64,000 nucleotides of DNA from Tritrichomonas musculus (Eukaryota > Parabasalia > Tritrichomonadida > Tritrichomonadidae). The notes under the pieces were generated by a model. That model made no database searches, was not told the DNA's origin, and saw nothing but the letters and a program-made list of their open reading frames with translations. The stretch's first letter is position 1. Every line of letters begins with the position of its first letter. Positions 1-11,504 of the stretch are shown here, piece after piece. The stretch spans positions 4,340,001 through 4,404,000 of the forward strand of contig JAPFFF010000001.1 of NCBI GenBank assembly GCA_039105265.1. The letters run 5' to 3'. The position numbers and the translations under genes were made by a program.

Positions 1-1
1 G

Positions 2-301
2 AACAAGTGGGGGAAAATCATTGTTGATAGAATTGATAATAATGAACATCGTCATTATCCTCTTGATGACAAAGAAAGAAACATTACCAAGTTCCCAAAG
101 AAAAAAAAGCGAGTGGGCTTGTATAAAAACTATAAGGAACATCAAGAAGAAGAAGAAGAAGAAATGTTTATAGTGACAGAGTGTCATTTTATTCCCTATG
201 AATATAAAGAGATAGGTGTTCAAACTGAAGACCTTTGGGATGTAGGTGTTCAAACTAATGCTGAACTACCTCATATAGAAGAACTACTTAGTAAAATCTA
301 A
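2..301 (+). CDS. 3' end of an unidentified gene, cut by the window edge
   Basis: An open frame enters from the left edge and ends at a TAA at 299-301, giving about 99 residues with no obvious start. It has a lysine/arginine-rich stretch, a run of six glutamates, and two copies of a GVQT motif (about 14 residues apart) near the C-terminus. I do not recognise the family. The GC-rich repeated DNA that follows, unlike the surrounding AT-rich sequence, suggests this could be the last gene of a larger mobile element ending in this region; that is inference only. Confidence 0.4.
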   Translation, partial: NKWGKIIVDRIDNNEHRHYPLDDKERNITKFPKKKKRVGLYKNYKEHQEEEEEEMFIVTECHFIPYEYKEIGVQTEDLWDVGVQTNAELPHIEELLSKI

Positions 302-350
302 CTTCTTTTATTTTAATTTTTGTTGTAGTAGGTACGAGATTCTCGGGGCA

Positions 351-575
351 GGTACCTGTGCCGTTTCATAGATGGGCGGTTGTGGGGTGGGGTACCTGTG
401 CCGTTTCATTGATGGGGAGCAGTAGTGAGAACAAGAATATTTTTTTCTTTTCTTTTCTTTTTTTCTTTTTTCTTTTCTTTTCTTTTTCTTTTCTTTTCTT
501 TTTCTTTTATGACGAGTTCGTGTTGACGCGTGGGGTGCCAGCCCCAGCGGAAACCGACTCGTATATACTACTTAC
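351..575. repeat. 40-bp tandem repeat, C/T tract and GC-rich patch
   Basis: The motif GGTACCTGTGCCGTTTCAT followed by A/T and GATGGG occurs at 351-376 and again at 391-416, a 40-bp period. A pure C/T tract of alternating T-runs and C fills about 441-508, then a GC-rich patch (about 511-570) follows. This could be the terminal region of a large element whose gene ends at 301. From 576 to 891 I see only AT-rich sequence. Confidence 0.5.
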
Positions 576-891
576 GAAATATGAAAAAAGGCCATTTTAG
601 ATGCTTTACCATAAGATAATTGGGAAAAAATGCTTATAATATTTAAGTTAAAATTTAAACACATATGATATAATTTTTTTTTTTTTTATAAGATGCAATC
701 AACTTCATTTCTTGGAATCAACCAATATTTAATTGAAATATATACATAAAATTGAGAACTTATCGTCATTTTCATATTGAAAATTAAAAGCTTAAATAGC
801 AAAAAATTGATGGACCATCTCAATAAGGGAAGGATATATAATATACATAATAGATTTATAAAGGTAACTATAAAATAATTTCAAATTTTTA

Positions 892-1695
892 TGCGTAACA
901 ATTTTTTGTATTTTTATTTTTTTGTTTAAACAGGAATTATTCAATTTTTCCACACAATTTATAATGGTTCAAAATGGTAGACTAAAAACTGTTTTATATT
1001 GGCGATAACCGATTTTTAAAATGACCAATGATTTTTGAATGATGTTCGTTTTTTTTTTTTTAAAACGATTAATAAAATTTTAATACGTTTTTTCATCAGA
1101 CGATTTCAAATATTCTTTGGTAAAAGATAAAGAAATGTCGATTTAAATCTTTATATTGCCATCAAATAATGATGAATTACATATTGAGAAAATGTAACGT
1201 ATGCTACTTTTCTTGGTAAACGATATTTTTTATATTTTTTAATAGAATCTTTTAAAAACGGATTAAAGCATAACTCAATTACCGAAGTATTCGAATATTT
1301 ACTGTATTATTTGAACCAATTATAATTTGTGTTTTCATTACTATCAAATTGTTAAAATTTTGAAATATCTTTTTTTAACTTACTTGTTGCTAAATTATTC
1401 ACCAGAGTTACCGTACCTTTCTATCTCAAAACTAAAGTTTCTCTATATATTTGTTAAAATAATGAATTTATTTAATCTCTTGATAAAAAATCAAAAAAGT
1501 TTTTGTTTTAGCATACCAATATGTAATATATTTTATTACATTATCGTTTTGAAGTTTCTGATATAAACCTTCTCATAATGATTGAAATAATGTTAGATTA
1601 AGATTCTAAATATATTATTCAATTATTCAGACAAATTCAAATTTTGAAAGAAAATATACTAAATTAAAAACTTTAATATCTTAAAACGTTACGCA
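892..1695. mobile_element. candidate TA-flanked MITE (TGCGTAAC ends)
   Basis: The left end reads TA then TGCGTAACA (TA at 890-891) and the right end is its complement, ACGTTACGCA then TA (1696-1697). The inverted repeat is short (about 8-9 bp exact), and both ends sit in a similar T-rich flank. About 804 bp, with no credible coding sequence; the 79-residue frame inside is AT-driven. Confidence 0.42.
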
Positions 1696-1801
1696 TAATT
1701 TTTTTATTTAATAAATAAATATTTGTATAATTATAATAATTAATTTTAAAAATTATTTATATTATAAATTAATCCGATGTTAGTTAGTTTCAGACGGTCT
1801 A

Positions 1802-2339
1802 AAAAAACTGGAACCAAAAAGTCAGTGCCACCAAATAAGTTATCAAAAAGTTTTATATATGTTTAATAATACAAATTAAGCCAACTATAGCATTTAGACT
1901 CCCAAGACCGATATCACCAAATGCACATCCGATGCATCATACCATGAATTGCAAGATTTTTCCAATTTAATCATGCTTTTATAAAATCGCATATCTTTGA
2001 AATTACATTGTTACTTGATTCTTACCTACCTTATTTAGTAATCCGACAGAAAAACAGGAAAGCTTTTACTTCCAACCAGTTCCAACTAATACTGTTATAG
2101 ATACAATACTATATTTAAGTTATTCTCCTCAAGATCTTTTTTTTATATATAACTTAAAAGTCAACACATATATGCTAACTGGAAACTTAGGAAAAAAAAG
2201 CAATTACAGTGTTAATAATTAAGATAATTAAGATATATATTTTTTATTTTTATAAACTTTTTGAAGCGGCCAAAATCTCATTACCAATTATTTTCACTTT
2301 TTTGAGAACTTTGGTGTTACTGAGTTAATGGTTCCAGTT
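1802..2339. mobile_element. candidate TA-flanked MITE (AACTGGAACCA ends)
   Basis: AACTGGAACCA near 1805 is mirrored by TGGTTCCAGTT ending at 2339. The similarity continues imperfectly inward (TCAGT, then ACCAAA on both arms). TA dinucleotides flank both sides (1800-1801 and 2340-2341). About 540 bp, non-coding. Confidence 0.5.
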
Positions 2340-2434
2340 TATGATAATAAAAAAATTATATTTTAGATTAAAAATAATAATACTTTTAAAAGATAAAGAT
2401 GATTAATTTTTTTTTTGTTTTTGAATTAATTATA

Positions 2435-3146
2435 TAGTCGTCCAAAAAAAGATTGATAGGAAAATTGAGAGAAAATAACGAACAACATACCAAAAATTGA
2501 GAATTTTTTCTCAATTAGATCATTCAATAATAATTGAGAGAATTTTCCAATTCTCAGATTTTTCTTTTCCAATTCAATAAAATTGCATTTTTGAGAAAAA
2601 AATATCGGCATTGAAACGGATGTTCTTCCAAAAAATATCAACCGTAGATACAATTTAAGACGAGGAATATAAACTCAAACGACATAAAAACAACCAGAGA
2701 GTGTCAATTGCATGAAAGCAGCTACCAAATAGATTCAAGGAAAAATATCGTTCAAAAATCAACAAAGAATACCTCAGAAACTTAGGATTCATACCGAATA
2801 TTATGTAAGTGTAGTGGTGAATTACTTTTTTGGAAAAATCCGAGCTTAACATAAAAACAGAATTTCTTTATTTTTCAATATAAATAGTTAAAATGAAGCA
2901 AACAACTGCACAAGGAAGAAATATGCTTTAAAACTTGGATCTGGAAGGAAAAGGTTGCATAATTCACAGGAGAAATTAGTTTAGATTTTAATAAAAAAAC
3001 CACTTTTTGAATTGCCAAAAAAAGATTGATTTAAACCGTATTTTTTTCTGAGAATGTAAAATATTTTTCAGAAACAAAAAATTTGAAATTGAATAGTGAG
3101 ATCAGGTATTGAATATATTTCCTATCAATCTTTTTTTGGAACACTA
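2435..3146. mobile_element. TA-flanked MITE (CCAAAAAAAGATTGATAGGAAA ends)
   Basis: Left end TAGTCGTCC followed by a run through GATTGATAGGAAA matches the reverse complement of the right end (TAGTGTTCC, then the same run); about 30 bp with few mismatches. The right flank (TAGCCAATTTG) recurs uninterrupted after GAATTAATTA at 3510-3531, which gives a model of the empty site and supports a TA duplication. 712 bp, no coding capacity that I trust. Confidence 0.7.
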
Positions 3147-3148
3147 TA

Positions 3149-3895
3149 GCCAATTTGAATGATACTCTCAATTTCGTTCCTTTCAAATTTAAAAATTACG
3201 TAATCATAATGATAATATAATATATAAGTTCTAAATATATGATATCATCTATTTCAACGAGATTGGAAACTATATTGTGAATTTTTTTAATAAGATATTT
3301 ATATATTTTGTTTTTTTCTTTTTTGAATTGATTATTTTAATTTGAATGATACTCTCAATTTCGTTCCTTTCAATTTTTTTTAACTCATTTATATGAGACA
3401 TAAATACAATAAATACCTGTATATTATTGTATAAATAATATATAATAAATTATATTTTTATTATCTATTATATTATTAATGATATTTAAGTTTTACAGAT
3501 TTTATATATTTTGAATTAATTATAGCCAATTTGAATGATACTCTCAATTTCGTTCCTTTCAAATTTAAAAATTACGTAATCATAATTATAATATAATATA
3601 TAAGTTCTAAATATATGATAACATCTATTTCAACGAGATTGGAAACTATATTGTGAATTTTTTTAATAAGATATTTATATATTTTGTTTTTTTCTTTTTT
3701 GAATTGATTATTTTAATTTGAATGATACTCTCAATTTCGTTCCTTTCAATTTTTTTTAACTCATTTATATGAGACATAAATACAATAAATACCTGTATAT
3801 TATTGTATAAATAATATATAATAAATTATATTTTTATTATCTATTATATTATTAATGATATTTAAGTTTTACAGATTTTATATATTTTGAATTGA
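3149..3895. repeat. 376-bp tandem duplication, two copies
   Basis: The block starting GCCAATTTGAATGATACTCTC at 3149 starts again at 3525. The copies are nearly identical (only a few visible substitutions, for example AATGATAAT against AATTATAAT and GATATC against GATAAC). Each copy also contains an internal short repeat of ATTTGAATGATACTCTCAAT (about 190 bp apart). The high identity points to a recent duplication. No gene is evident. Confidence 0.85.
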
Positions 3896-4235
3896 TTATT
3901 TTTTAATTTCTATTCACAGAAAAAATGTGAAAAAATGAAAAAAACTCCTCAGAAAATGTTTAAAATATATCAAAAAGTTCACTCCTAAACCATTCAATTG
4001 TGAATAGCATAATTACATTCAACCAAAATATATAAGGGAGATAGCATTAAGAACGTATGAAATATAGCCCATAACATAAATTTTCCAGGATTTTATCTTA
4101 TATGCTGTTATTCTAATAAGTACCCATGTTTTCACTTTTGACTATGAGTTTTCCACTTTTGAAAGGAAAAGTTAAATGTTTATTTCAAATATTTTCTATG
4201 AAACATATCATAAGTGATATCATTTTACCGATAAT
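3896..4235. other. gene-free AT-rich stretch
   Basis: I see no ORF, repeat pair or RNA signal that I can support here. Confidence 0.5.
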
Positions 4236-4577
4236 ACCTTTTTTTGCGTTATTTAATTAATAAATTCAAAATTTTATTTTATTTATAAATAATATAAAAA
4301 TAATTATATAAAAATATTACTTTTATGATTTGATTAAGGGCAATCGATGAAAACTGGGGATTCTCAATTTCAAATAATTCAAGATAGATCAAATGATGAT
4401 TTAAAAGTATCCGCTAATATTATTAGAATAAACCCGTCGAGATTCAATATTTTTACAAAATGGCTGAGATATAATCAGTTTTTTGAAATATTTACTGATG
4501 CTATTAAATCAAACATTGCCCCAAATTCAACACACCAAATCATTCAAAAACAATATATTAGATATATATGCGTATAA
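4236..4577 (+). pseudogene. fragment of a repeated gene; left arm of a long inverted repeat
   Basis: An ORF of 76 residues starts at 4347 (MKTGDSQFQIIQDR...). Its first ~32 codons and ~110 bp of upstream DNA recur in inverted orientation at about 11505-11720. The copies differ at both synonymous and non-synonymous sites, and the shared ORF start suggests a dispersed gene family whose members are now truncated. The alternative is that these are the terminal arms of a 7.5-kb element. Family not recognised. Confidence 0.45.
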
Positions 4578-5449
4578 TAAATCTATTTATTCGACTAAAT
4601 CTCAAATCCCAACTACCAATATTATATTAGAGTCATGATAAATTACACTCGATTATTAGTTTTATACTACTCCCCGAGCTAAAGTCTATTTTAAACGGCT
4701 CTTATTACATCAAAATATCATTTATTCAAAAAGCCAAAAAAGAGCATATTTCATGAAAATAAAAACGTTTTTTTTTTTAGTTTTTTGGTTAACAAATTTA
4801 TCTTTATATTTATTTATATATATTAAAATTTGGTTAACAAAATTAATAAAAAAAACTTAACGTTTTCCAAAAATAACGAGCTGTAATAAGGACCTTTCAA
4901 TTTGTTTTATATGGCTGAAATTTCAATAGTCTCTTGTAATAAGAATTCAATACTCCTGCATTAAGGAGTATTGAAATTATTTTATTTGTCAAATAATTGA
5001 ATACTTTTTGAAGAGTAGGTCAACTAAACCGTCCCGATAAAAAAACTTATATATAGCATTATGATATTTTTTTATGATTGTAAATATTATATAAACTATA
5101 AATTTTTTATAAAATCTTAAACATTTTTAATATGTTTATTATTTTTTGAGATATAATGATTTTATAAATTGAATTGAGTTGATAATATTTAAAATTGAAT
5201 TAAAGAGATTTTGATTTTAATATCTTAAAAAAAAAATGATATTAAAGAAAATTATTAGTTTTCAAATAATAAATTTATGTTTAATTATATAAAAAATAGG
5301 ATTTTTAAAAATATTAACAAATTTTACATATTAATTTGAAATACTGAATAAACAAGAGTAAAGTCAATAATCTTTGATTTTTATGCTAGTTATCTGATAA
5401 CTATTTGACTGAAAGAGACTTTTTTGATTTAACGTTGTTTAAAATAAAG

Positions 5450-5930
5450 TAAACACATTATTAATAAAAAAAATACATTTTTCTAAAAATTCAGCAGTCA
5501 AATCCAAATATAAATTGTCCATATCAATTTACTACATGTTTTCCAAATAGTAATATAATATTGCGCAAAAAATTTGGGCCAGTTTTTTAAAAATTGGATT
5601 TTATCATTTTCGTTAATATTATCTAAAGATTTTCAATATCTTATTTGAAATAATTGAAGTAATACATTGATTAAATTGTATGATGTTATGAAAGGTTTTA
5701 AAAAAAAAACTATTTTTTTCTTAAAATTTATCAGTCAAAACTATTAGCCACAATTTTATGGAAATTAATACCATTTATATAATACAATAATTATATATAG
5801 TTATAAAAATTTGGGCCAGTTTTTATATAAATTAATTTGAAATTACAATAAAGCTCTCTTGAAAATTTGAAATAAATAATTTTAATTTTGAGAGGAATAT
5901 TCATAAACAAATAAAAACAAAAATATATCA
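5450..5930. repeat. diverged direct repeat, period about 240 bp
   Basis: AAATTTGGGCCAGTTTTT occurs near 5570 and again near 5807, and a CAGTCAAA motif occurs near 5493 and 5732 in the same order. This is a degenerate two-copy direct repeat inside the candidate 4670-9994 element; no coding function is seen. Confidence 0.5.
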
Positions 5931-6233
5931 ACAGATTAATGAAGATATTTAGTATAATTAGTATTTTTTTGTTTATAAAACTCGAATTTAATACAATACC
6001 TTTAAAGCAAAAAAATGAGGACTTTTTATAAAATGAAAATGCTTTAAGCATTATTAGCGCATCTTGAAAAAACTTTCATTGAATTTTATTTTATGATATT
6101 TTATATATATATCAAATATTTAAGTTTTTTTTAACAATTAAATAAAACATCGATGCACAGTTTTATGTTATATATAATATAATATAATATTATTTTAAAT
6201 TATTCTGTCAATATATTTATCTATCTCTATATA

Positions 6234-9020
6234 CACCCGAGTCTCTACAATTTGTAACTTTGGTGTACGTTAATATAGTTAAGTTGAAAAAAATTTTTTG
6301 TTAACCGAAATTTTATTATAAAAAAATAGTTAACAAATTGAAATTTAATAATTATTAGCATGCTTTATTTATAATTTCAATAATAACCGTCATGAAATAT
6401 CGGCCATTTTATAATGGGAAGGAGAAAAAGGAAAACATTTGTTAGCAAATACAATCAGTATTGGAAGCAACCAGACTTATGTCATGATATCAAAGACACT
6501 TACTTTAAATTAGCTAAAGACCAAAACTTCGACAAAAGGCACATCATTTCAAAAATATCTAATGATTATAAAATTAAGCCGACTTCTCTTAGGTATTGGG
6601 TGAAACAATGGCAGACAAAAAGAGACTGGGATCCTACTGATACCAAAAACAAAGGGAAGCATCACAGAATATTCAACGACGAGCAAGAAAAAAATATAGC
6701 AGAATATATTGAAGATAATTACATAGAACCACATAACTACTTTTCAAATTCTCAATTTCAAACATTGGCATTTGAAGCTTATGATAATATTTATAGAGAT
6801 GCCGAAGACCCACCCAATTTCAGTTGTAGTAAAACATTTATCACTGATTTCAAAAACAAATACTGTATTTCGTCTCGTTTGGCACATTTTAAAGAACGAA
6901 AAGAAAATTTAAATTTAAATGAAAATGTAAATAACGAAGAAATTGACTTTTTCAAAGCACAAATACGATCAGTAATTGAAAATGCTCAAATTAATAAAGA
7001 GCCTGTAGTTAATACAGACGAGACCGGCTTTCAGATTTTGCCCAATTCGATCAAAACGTGGGCCTATAAAGGGACGAAAAATATCTCTATTAGTACTCCA
7101 GACTCAACAAAACAGCGCATCTCAGTTATGGCTTCAATTACATCTAATTACTGCAAAATCCCACTTTTTATAATTGGTCAAGGTAATTCACTGGAAGAAG
7201 CGGAAGAACAAGTTGGCCAATTAAGAGAAGAAAACAAATTATCTTATTCTGCGAAATCTTATATGACTACAAATTGTTTTCTTGAATATCTTGATTTTCT
7301 AAGAAAACAATTCAATGAAAATATAAAAATTCATTTAATTATTGATTCCTATAGTACACATACACCTCAAAAAGTGAAAACTAGAGCTCAAGAATTAAAT
7401 ATCGAATTATACTACATCCCGAGCGGATTTACAGATATGCTCCAGCCTCTCGATGTCGCTATATTCGCCCCGTTAAAGAGTATCACAAATGGCAAAATTG
7501 GCCAATTTTTATTTGGCAATCATTTAAATTCTGTTGGTATGAAAACTACAGTTCAGTTCATTCAAGAAGCATGGGACATCCTCTCAATTGATAATTTAAT
7601 ATATGCTTGGGAACAATATCAATAATAATACTCTTTTTAACTTTTGTTATCTTTTTTTGATATCTACAAACTTCCTCATTTTTTAGGCTTATTATTTCAC
7701 AAATCTCATAGAATTCAATATGTTTTTTTTAATTATATACACCATAAACTCAAATCTCAAAATTTTTATCTAAATTTCAAATATAATTAACAAAGTAGAG
7801 CAATTTTACTTGGAAATAAGTTAAAGGAAAAGATCCTTGACTTATTTTTACAATAATACTCTGGCATTTGGCCAAAACGCACTAATTAACAAACTATTTG
7901 TATACTTGAAATAATTACAGATTCCTTAGCAAACTTAGAATCTGAATTTAATTACATTGCTTCAACATTTTTAATATGTTCCTGTTTAATAGTTTCAGTA
8001 TTTCGCCCCAATATTTGTTGCCAATTTAAATTTAATTCATAGATTAACCACTTAATACTATAGAAATAACTTATACCTTTTTCAAAAATTATTATATTCC
8101 ATACTGATAATAGTTATAATGCAAAACTAGTGAAGATAAATCAAAATATAAAGAAAATTTCATGTGCATCCAAAAAGTTATTATCACTGATTTAATTCAA
8201 TTTTCTGTTACTAATTTGAATGAATTTTCTTTTTGAATTTATCATTTCACTATGACCGTTAAAATTTTATAGATCTGAAAACTTTTACTATTATTGGTTC
8301 TGAATGGATATTACTTCACGAATAGTTCCGGACTCTCACCTTGCTTTAGATATTGCTATTTTTAACATCCTTTTCCAGTTTTATTCATCACCAATATTTC
8401 GAATATAAGTGTCTCAAAATGTTATTTAAAAGTAAGTGTATAATTTAATCCGCATCAATCTAGTAACAAATATATTTTTAAGTAAATAGCGCACGCCTGT
8501 TCTATCATGCTAATTATCAACATATATGTTTTATTTTCTTACCCAAAACGCGAATTGTTAACATTTGGTACACTATTTCAATTTATATACAGCACACGTT
8601 ACTATTTACCAAATGAGCTCACTGAAATTCTTTTCAGGTAGGCAGATCTGATCAAATTATTATTGATAGACGAGACTTAATGGACAAATAAACTGTATCA
8701 AATGAACAAGTATTAAGATGTTAATAATTTTTTGCTAAGCTGATAAGCGTATGATAAATCAAAAGTAAAATTATTTAAATATTGATTTTTCTACCACCGT
8801 ATTTTTTATTATTTTTTTTAAAATATATATCTTGATAAGTTTTAAAATGTATAATAAATATTTATTAATTTGTTCAATGCTAAATTTTCGAGATATCCAA
8901 GAAACTATTTTAATATTCGTTACTTATTTCAAATTTTCAATTAATTTGTGTTCTATTTTGGCCAAAGAAAAGATAACGAAAATAACGGATTAAAAGTTAC
9001 AAATTGTAGAGACCCGGGTG
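6234..9020 (+). mobile_element. pogo-like DNA transposon, complete ends
   Basis: The left end CACCCGAGTCTCTACAATTT starts at 6234 after TA (6232-6233). The right end is its reverse complement with one mismatch (CACCCGGGTCTC...), ending at 9020 before TA (9021-9022). The TIR is about 28 bp. The TA duplication fits the Tc1/mariner/pogo group. The element is 2787 bp; the transposase occupies 6414-7625 and the remaining 1.4 kb to the right end is AT-rich with no second ORF visible. Intact ends and an open transposase suggest a fairly young insertion. Confidence 0.88.
6414..7625 (+). CDS. pogo/Tigger-like DDE transposase
   Basis: A 403-residue protein with a basic N-terminus and a helix-turn-helix-like stretch near residues 45-66, as in pogo and CENP-B proteins that bind the element ends. 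The RNase H-like catalytic core shows the three acidic residues: D202 in NTDETGF, D311 in LIIDSYSTH and D347 in LQPLDV. The LQPLDV signature and a third Asp rather than Glu place it in the DDE_1/pogo branch of Tc1/mariner. The protein would cut and paste the surrounding element by acting on its TIRs. It is somewhat short for the family but spans all catalytic motifs without a break. The start is the first ATG, 180 bp inside the left TIR. Confidence 0.9.
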   Translation: MGRRKRKTFVSKYNQYWKQPDLCHDIKDTYFKLAKDQNFDKRHIISKISNDYKIKPTSLRYWVKQWQTKRDWDPTDTKNKGKHHRIFNDEQEKNIAEYIEDNYIEPHNYFSNSQFQTLAFEAYDNIYRDAEDPPNFSCSKTFITDFKNKYCISSRLAHFKERKENLNLNENVNNEEIDFFKAQIRSVIENAQINKEPVVNTDETGFQILPNSIKTWAYKGTKNISISTPDSTKQRISVMASITSNYCKIPLFIIGQGNSLEEAEEQVGQLREENKLSYSAKSYMTTNCFLEYLDFLRKQFNENIKIHLIIDSYSTHTPQKVKTRAQELNIELYYIPSGFTDMLQPLDVAIFAPLKSITNGKIGQFLFGNHLNSVGMKTTVQFIQEAWDILSIDNLIYAWEQYQ

Positions 9021-9996
9021 TAATTCGAAAAATAATTAAAAAATAATAATTATATTTTTTAATTATTTTAATATTAAATATAACTATATATTAATATTTA
9101 AAATAAATTATATTTACATAAAACAACATTATGATTGAGATATTTTGATTTAATTGGAAATAAAAAAAATATTGAAAAAGTTCAGTTGACCTACTCTTAC
9201 TTTTTGCTTTAAGGTTTGAGTACTTTGCTTTAAGGATTCAATACTTTAAATATATTTTCAGAGTATTTTATATAGTATTTTTTACAAAAATATTGGATAT
9301 ATTGCATTATCTTTTTGTCCTCACGACAATTAAATTGCACAATATACTTATATATTTAAGATTATATATAAAAACATTTATTATTAATATCAAGATACAA
9401 AATAAGACAAATTTCGTTTTAATTCAACCGAACATTTTGCTTTAGATAATCATAATATCTATAATTATAATACAATATTATTATTAATTTCATAAAAAAA
9501 ATCTTATATATCTATAAATAACCAAAATATTTATATATTTATAATAATAAATTTCTTTCAATTTTTAAAGTAATAAAAAAGTCCATTTATTCCTATCATA
9601 AAATGGTTTAATATAATATTTTATATTTATTTTGATATATATAAATGTATGAATATTCTAAATAATAAATATATTATTTTTAATCGTTTAAAAACCAAAA
9701 AATTAATGTTCTTACATTTTGGGCTTTTTCAATTTATGTAATAAGATTTGAGAAATACTGTAATAAGGAAAAAATCTTTGATTTTTCGAACAAAAATTAT
9801 ATATATATGATAAGTATAAGATTATAAATTTAAATAATTTTTTTATTTATATATATATTTGTAATTAAACAAGATACTCTTATTTATAATTTTTTTAATT
9901 AGGGTCATAAGTTCGTTTGGCAGCTCGTCTTTTTTTTTAAAAAAAAAAATTCTTATTACATTTTTATTTTTGAAAATGTAATAAGCTCGGGGTGTA

Positions 9997-10447
9997 TTTT
10001 ATACATTCTCCCAAGTAAATATATAAATTGATTTAAAATACCGTATGAGTAATTATTTTCTAAATCTATATACATGATTAAATACGCAAGAATATTTATA
10101 AAATATTAATATCCCATCAAGAAAAATTTGTAAAACTATAATTCTAAAATTTGAAAAGAAAAAATTGAGAGAAAAAAATATTTGAATAGTCATTCAAATT
10201 AGATTAATTTTGAATAAAACGTTTTTATCTCAATAATATAAATAAATTATAGAGATATTTTAGATAGAAAAACTATTATATATTATATTAAATATTATAT
10301 GTACTTATGAAAAATCAAAACCAATTATACTATGAGTTTTTGTGTTAAGAATAAGTTGACCCTCCTCTCAATTTAAACGTTTAATAAAAATCTCCATATC
10401 ATCATATTCAAGAGGAATCCAATGATATCGAAATATTACTAATTTTA
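9997..10447. other. gene-free AT-rich stretch
   Basis: No ORF, TIR or RNA feature that I can support. Confidence 0.5.
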
Positions 10448-11034
10448 ACCCTTTGTCGAAAAAATACGTTAAGTCCAAAAAGTGACATTTGAATTAGTTT
10501 GTTTGACCAAATAGGTTTAAAAGTCCCTAGTCCATGAAAACCTCCAAAAGACCAAAAAAAAAAGTCCATGCATTCAAAATCCAACTTTTTCAAGTAATTA
10601 TTTGAGTAAATATTTATCCAATTTTCTTTTGAAATTTCAGTAAAAAAATTCTGAATAAAAACGTATTTAAACGTGCATCATTCAAAATATTGTATTAGAT
10701 TTCATAAATTAAAAAGTTCAAAAAATCTAAGAAGTATACGTTTTTTGATTTTTATAGTGTTAAGGTACAAATCTAGTACGTTATAGATTGAGAGAAAGCA
10801 CGTTATATATTTGAGACCCCTCGCCCTATTGAAAAAGTTTTATTTTGAATGCGTGTCAGATTTGAAATTCTGAACTTAATTTTTTTTTTATAAAATTTTT
10901 ATGATAAAAATATTTTTTTATATAACATGTCCTTTAGTTTTAATAAAGTGTCAAAAAAATTTGCGGTTTCTAAACGTACTAGATTTGTACCTTAAAAAAG
11001 TCCAAAAATTAAATCGTCCAAAGTCCACAAGGGT
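10448..11034. mobile_element. candidate MITE (ACCCTTTGTCG ends), host of a nested MITE
   Basis: TTAACCCTTTGTCGAA at about 10445 is mirrored by the complement of TTAACCCTTGTGGA ending near 11036, with TA on each side. The arms are diverged (about 8 bp exact, then scattered AGTCC motifs). A clearer MITE at 10763-10992 lies inside it. Confidence 0.45.
10763..10992 (+). mobile_element. 230-bp MITE, copy 1 of a two-copy family
   Basis: The TIR AGGTACAAATCTAGTACGTT is present at the left and, in complement, at the right (CGTACTAGATTTGTACCT). TA flanks at 10761-10762 and 10993-10994. A related copy in the other orientation lies at 31785-32026; both share internal AACATGTC and a TGTCAAAAAAA...TTGCGGT block just inside one end. 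Non-coding. Confidence 0.82.
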
Positions 11035-11089
11035 TAACTAATTTGTTATAAGAGATCGACTCTCTCAAATTTTTTTTGATTGAAAAATA

Positions 11090-11455
11090 AACTCTGTCCA
11101 AAAATGTTCGACAATTGAATTTTGAGAGAGTATTCAAACTATCATTTTTTTTTTTCTCATGCACCTTTATGGTGATTCGAAGGTTTTTTCCAAAGCTCTT
11201 TTTTCTGAGAGTAGCGCATGTCCCAAAGAAAGTTGTAATTCCTCTTAAGGGCGTGGCTATTTCTTTCAAAAACCAGGGCTACTTGTATAAAAATAGCTTG
11301 ATGAAAGGATAATTATAAAAATAAACTTCTGAAAAATTGAATACATTGCTTTGAGAGAAAAAAGAAATTTTCGACACTTTATCGTTTTTTTAGTCAATTT
11401 TCAGTGGAAAATGCGGTTTTTATGTACGTTAAGTCGAAAATTTTTGGACAGAGTT
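11090..11455. mobile_element. 366-bp TA-flanked MITE
   Basis: Left end AACTCTGTCCAAAAATGTTC and the complement of the right end AACTCTGTCCAAAAATTTTC agree over about 22 bp. TA flanks at 11088-11089 and 11456-11457. The overlapping 65- and 86-residue frames are by-products of AT-rich sequence and are not called as genes. Confidence 0.8.
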
Positions 11456-11504
11456 TAATAATATCTTAAAAATTAGATATTCTTTTTAATTAATAAATTT
11501 TTAA

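Larger units (their letters stand above)
4670..9994. mobile_element. candidate older element enclosing the pogo transposon
   Basis: Ends read TA-CTCCCCGAGCT (4668-4680) and, in reverse complement, TA-CACCCCGAGCT (9984-9996). Further in, both arms carry GTAATAAG-type motifs and AGAGTAGGTCAACT followed by A or G and AAC (left near 5010, right near 9190 in complement). The arms are imperfect, so the boundaries are tentative. Removing the pogo element leaves about 2.5 kb without a recognisable gene. Confidence 0.42.

Noticed and set aside
441-508. C/T tract read as a coding stretch of Phe/Ser/Leu
   Set aside because: Pure simple repeat; the 80-residue frame through it is an artefact.
1-600. Firm call of a large virus-like element end
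   Set aside because: The unknown ORF tail and GC-rich repeats are suggestive, but no diagnostic gene is visible in the window.
2426-2852. Minus-strand ORFs of 75 and 65 residues
   Set aside because: They overlap the TIR of the MITE at 2435-3146 and have no family features.
11009-11312. Two overlapping ORFs of 86 and 65 residues
   Set aside because: They run across MITE boundaries and share no protein-like pattern.
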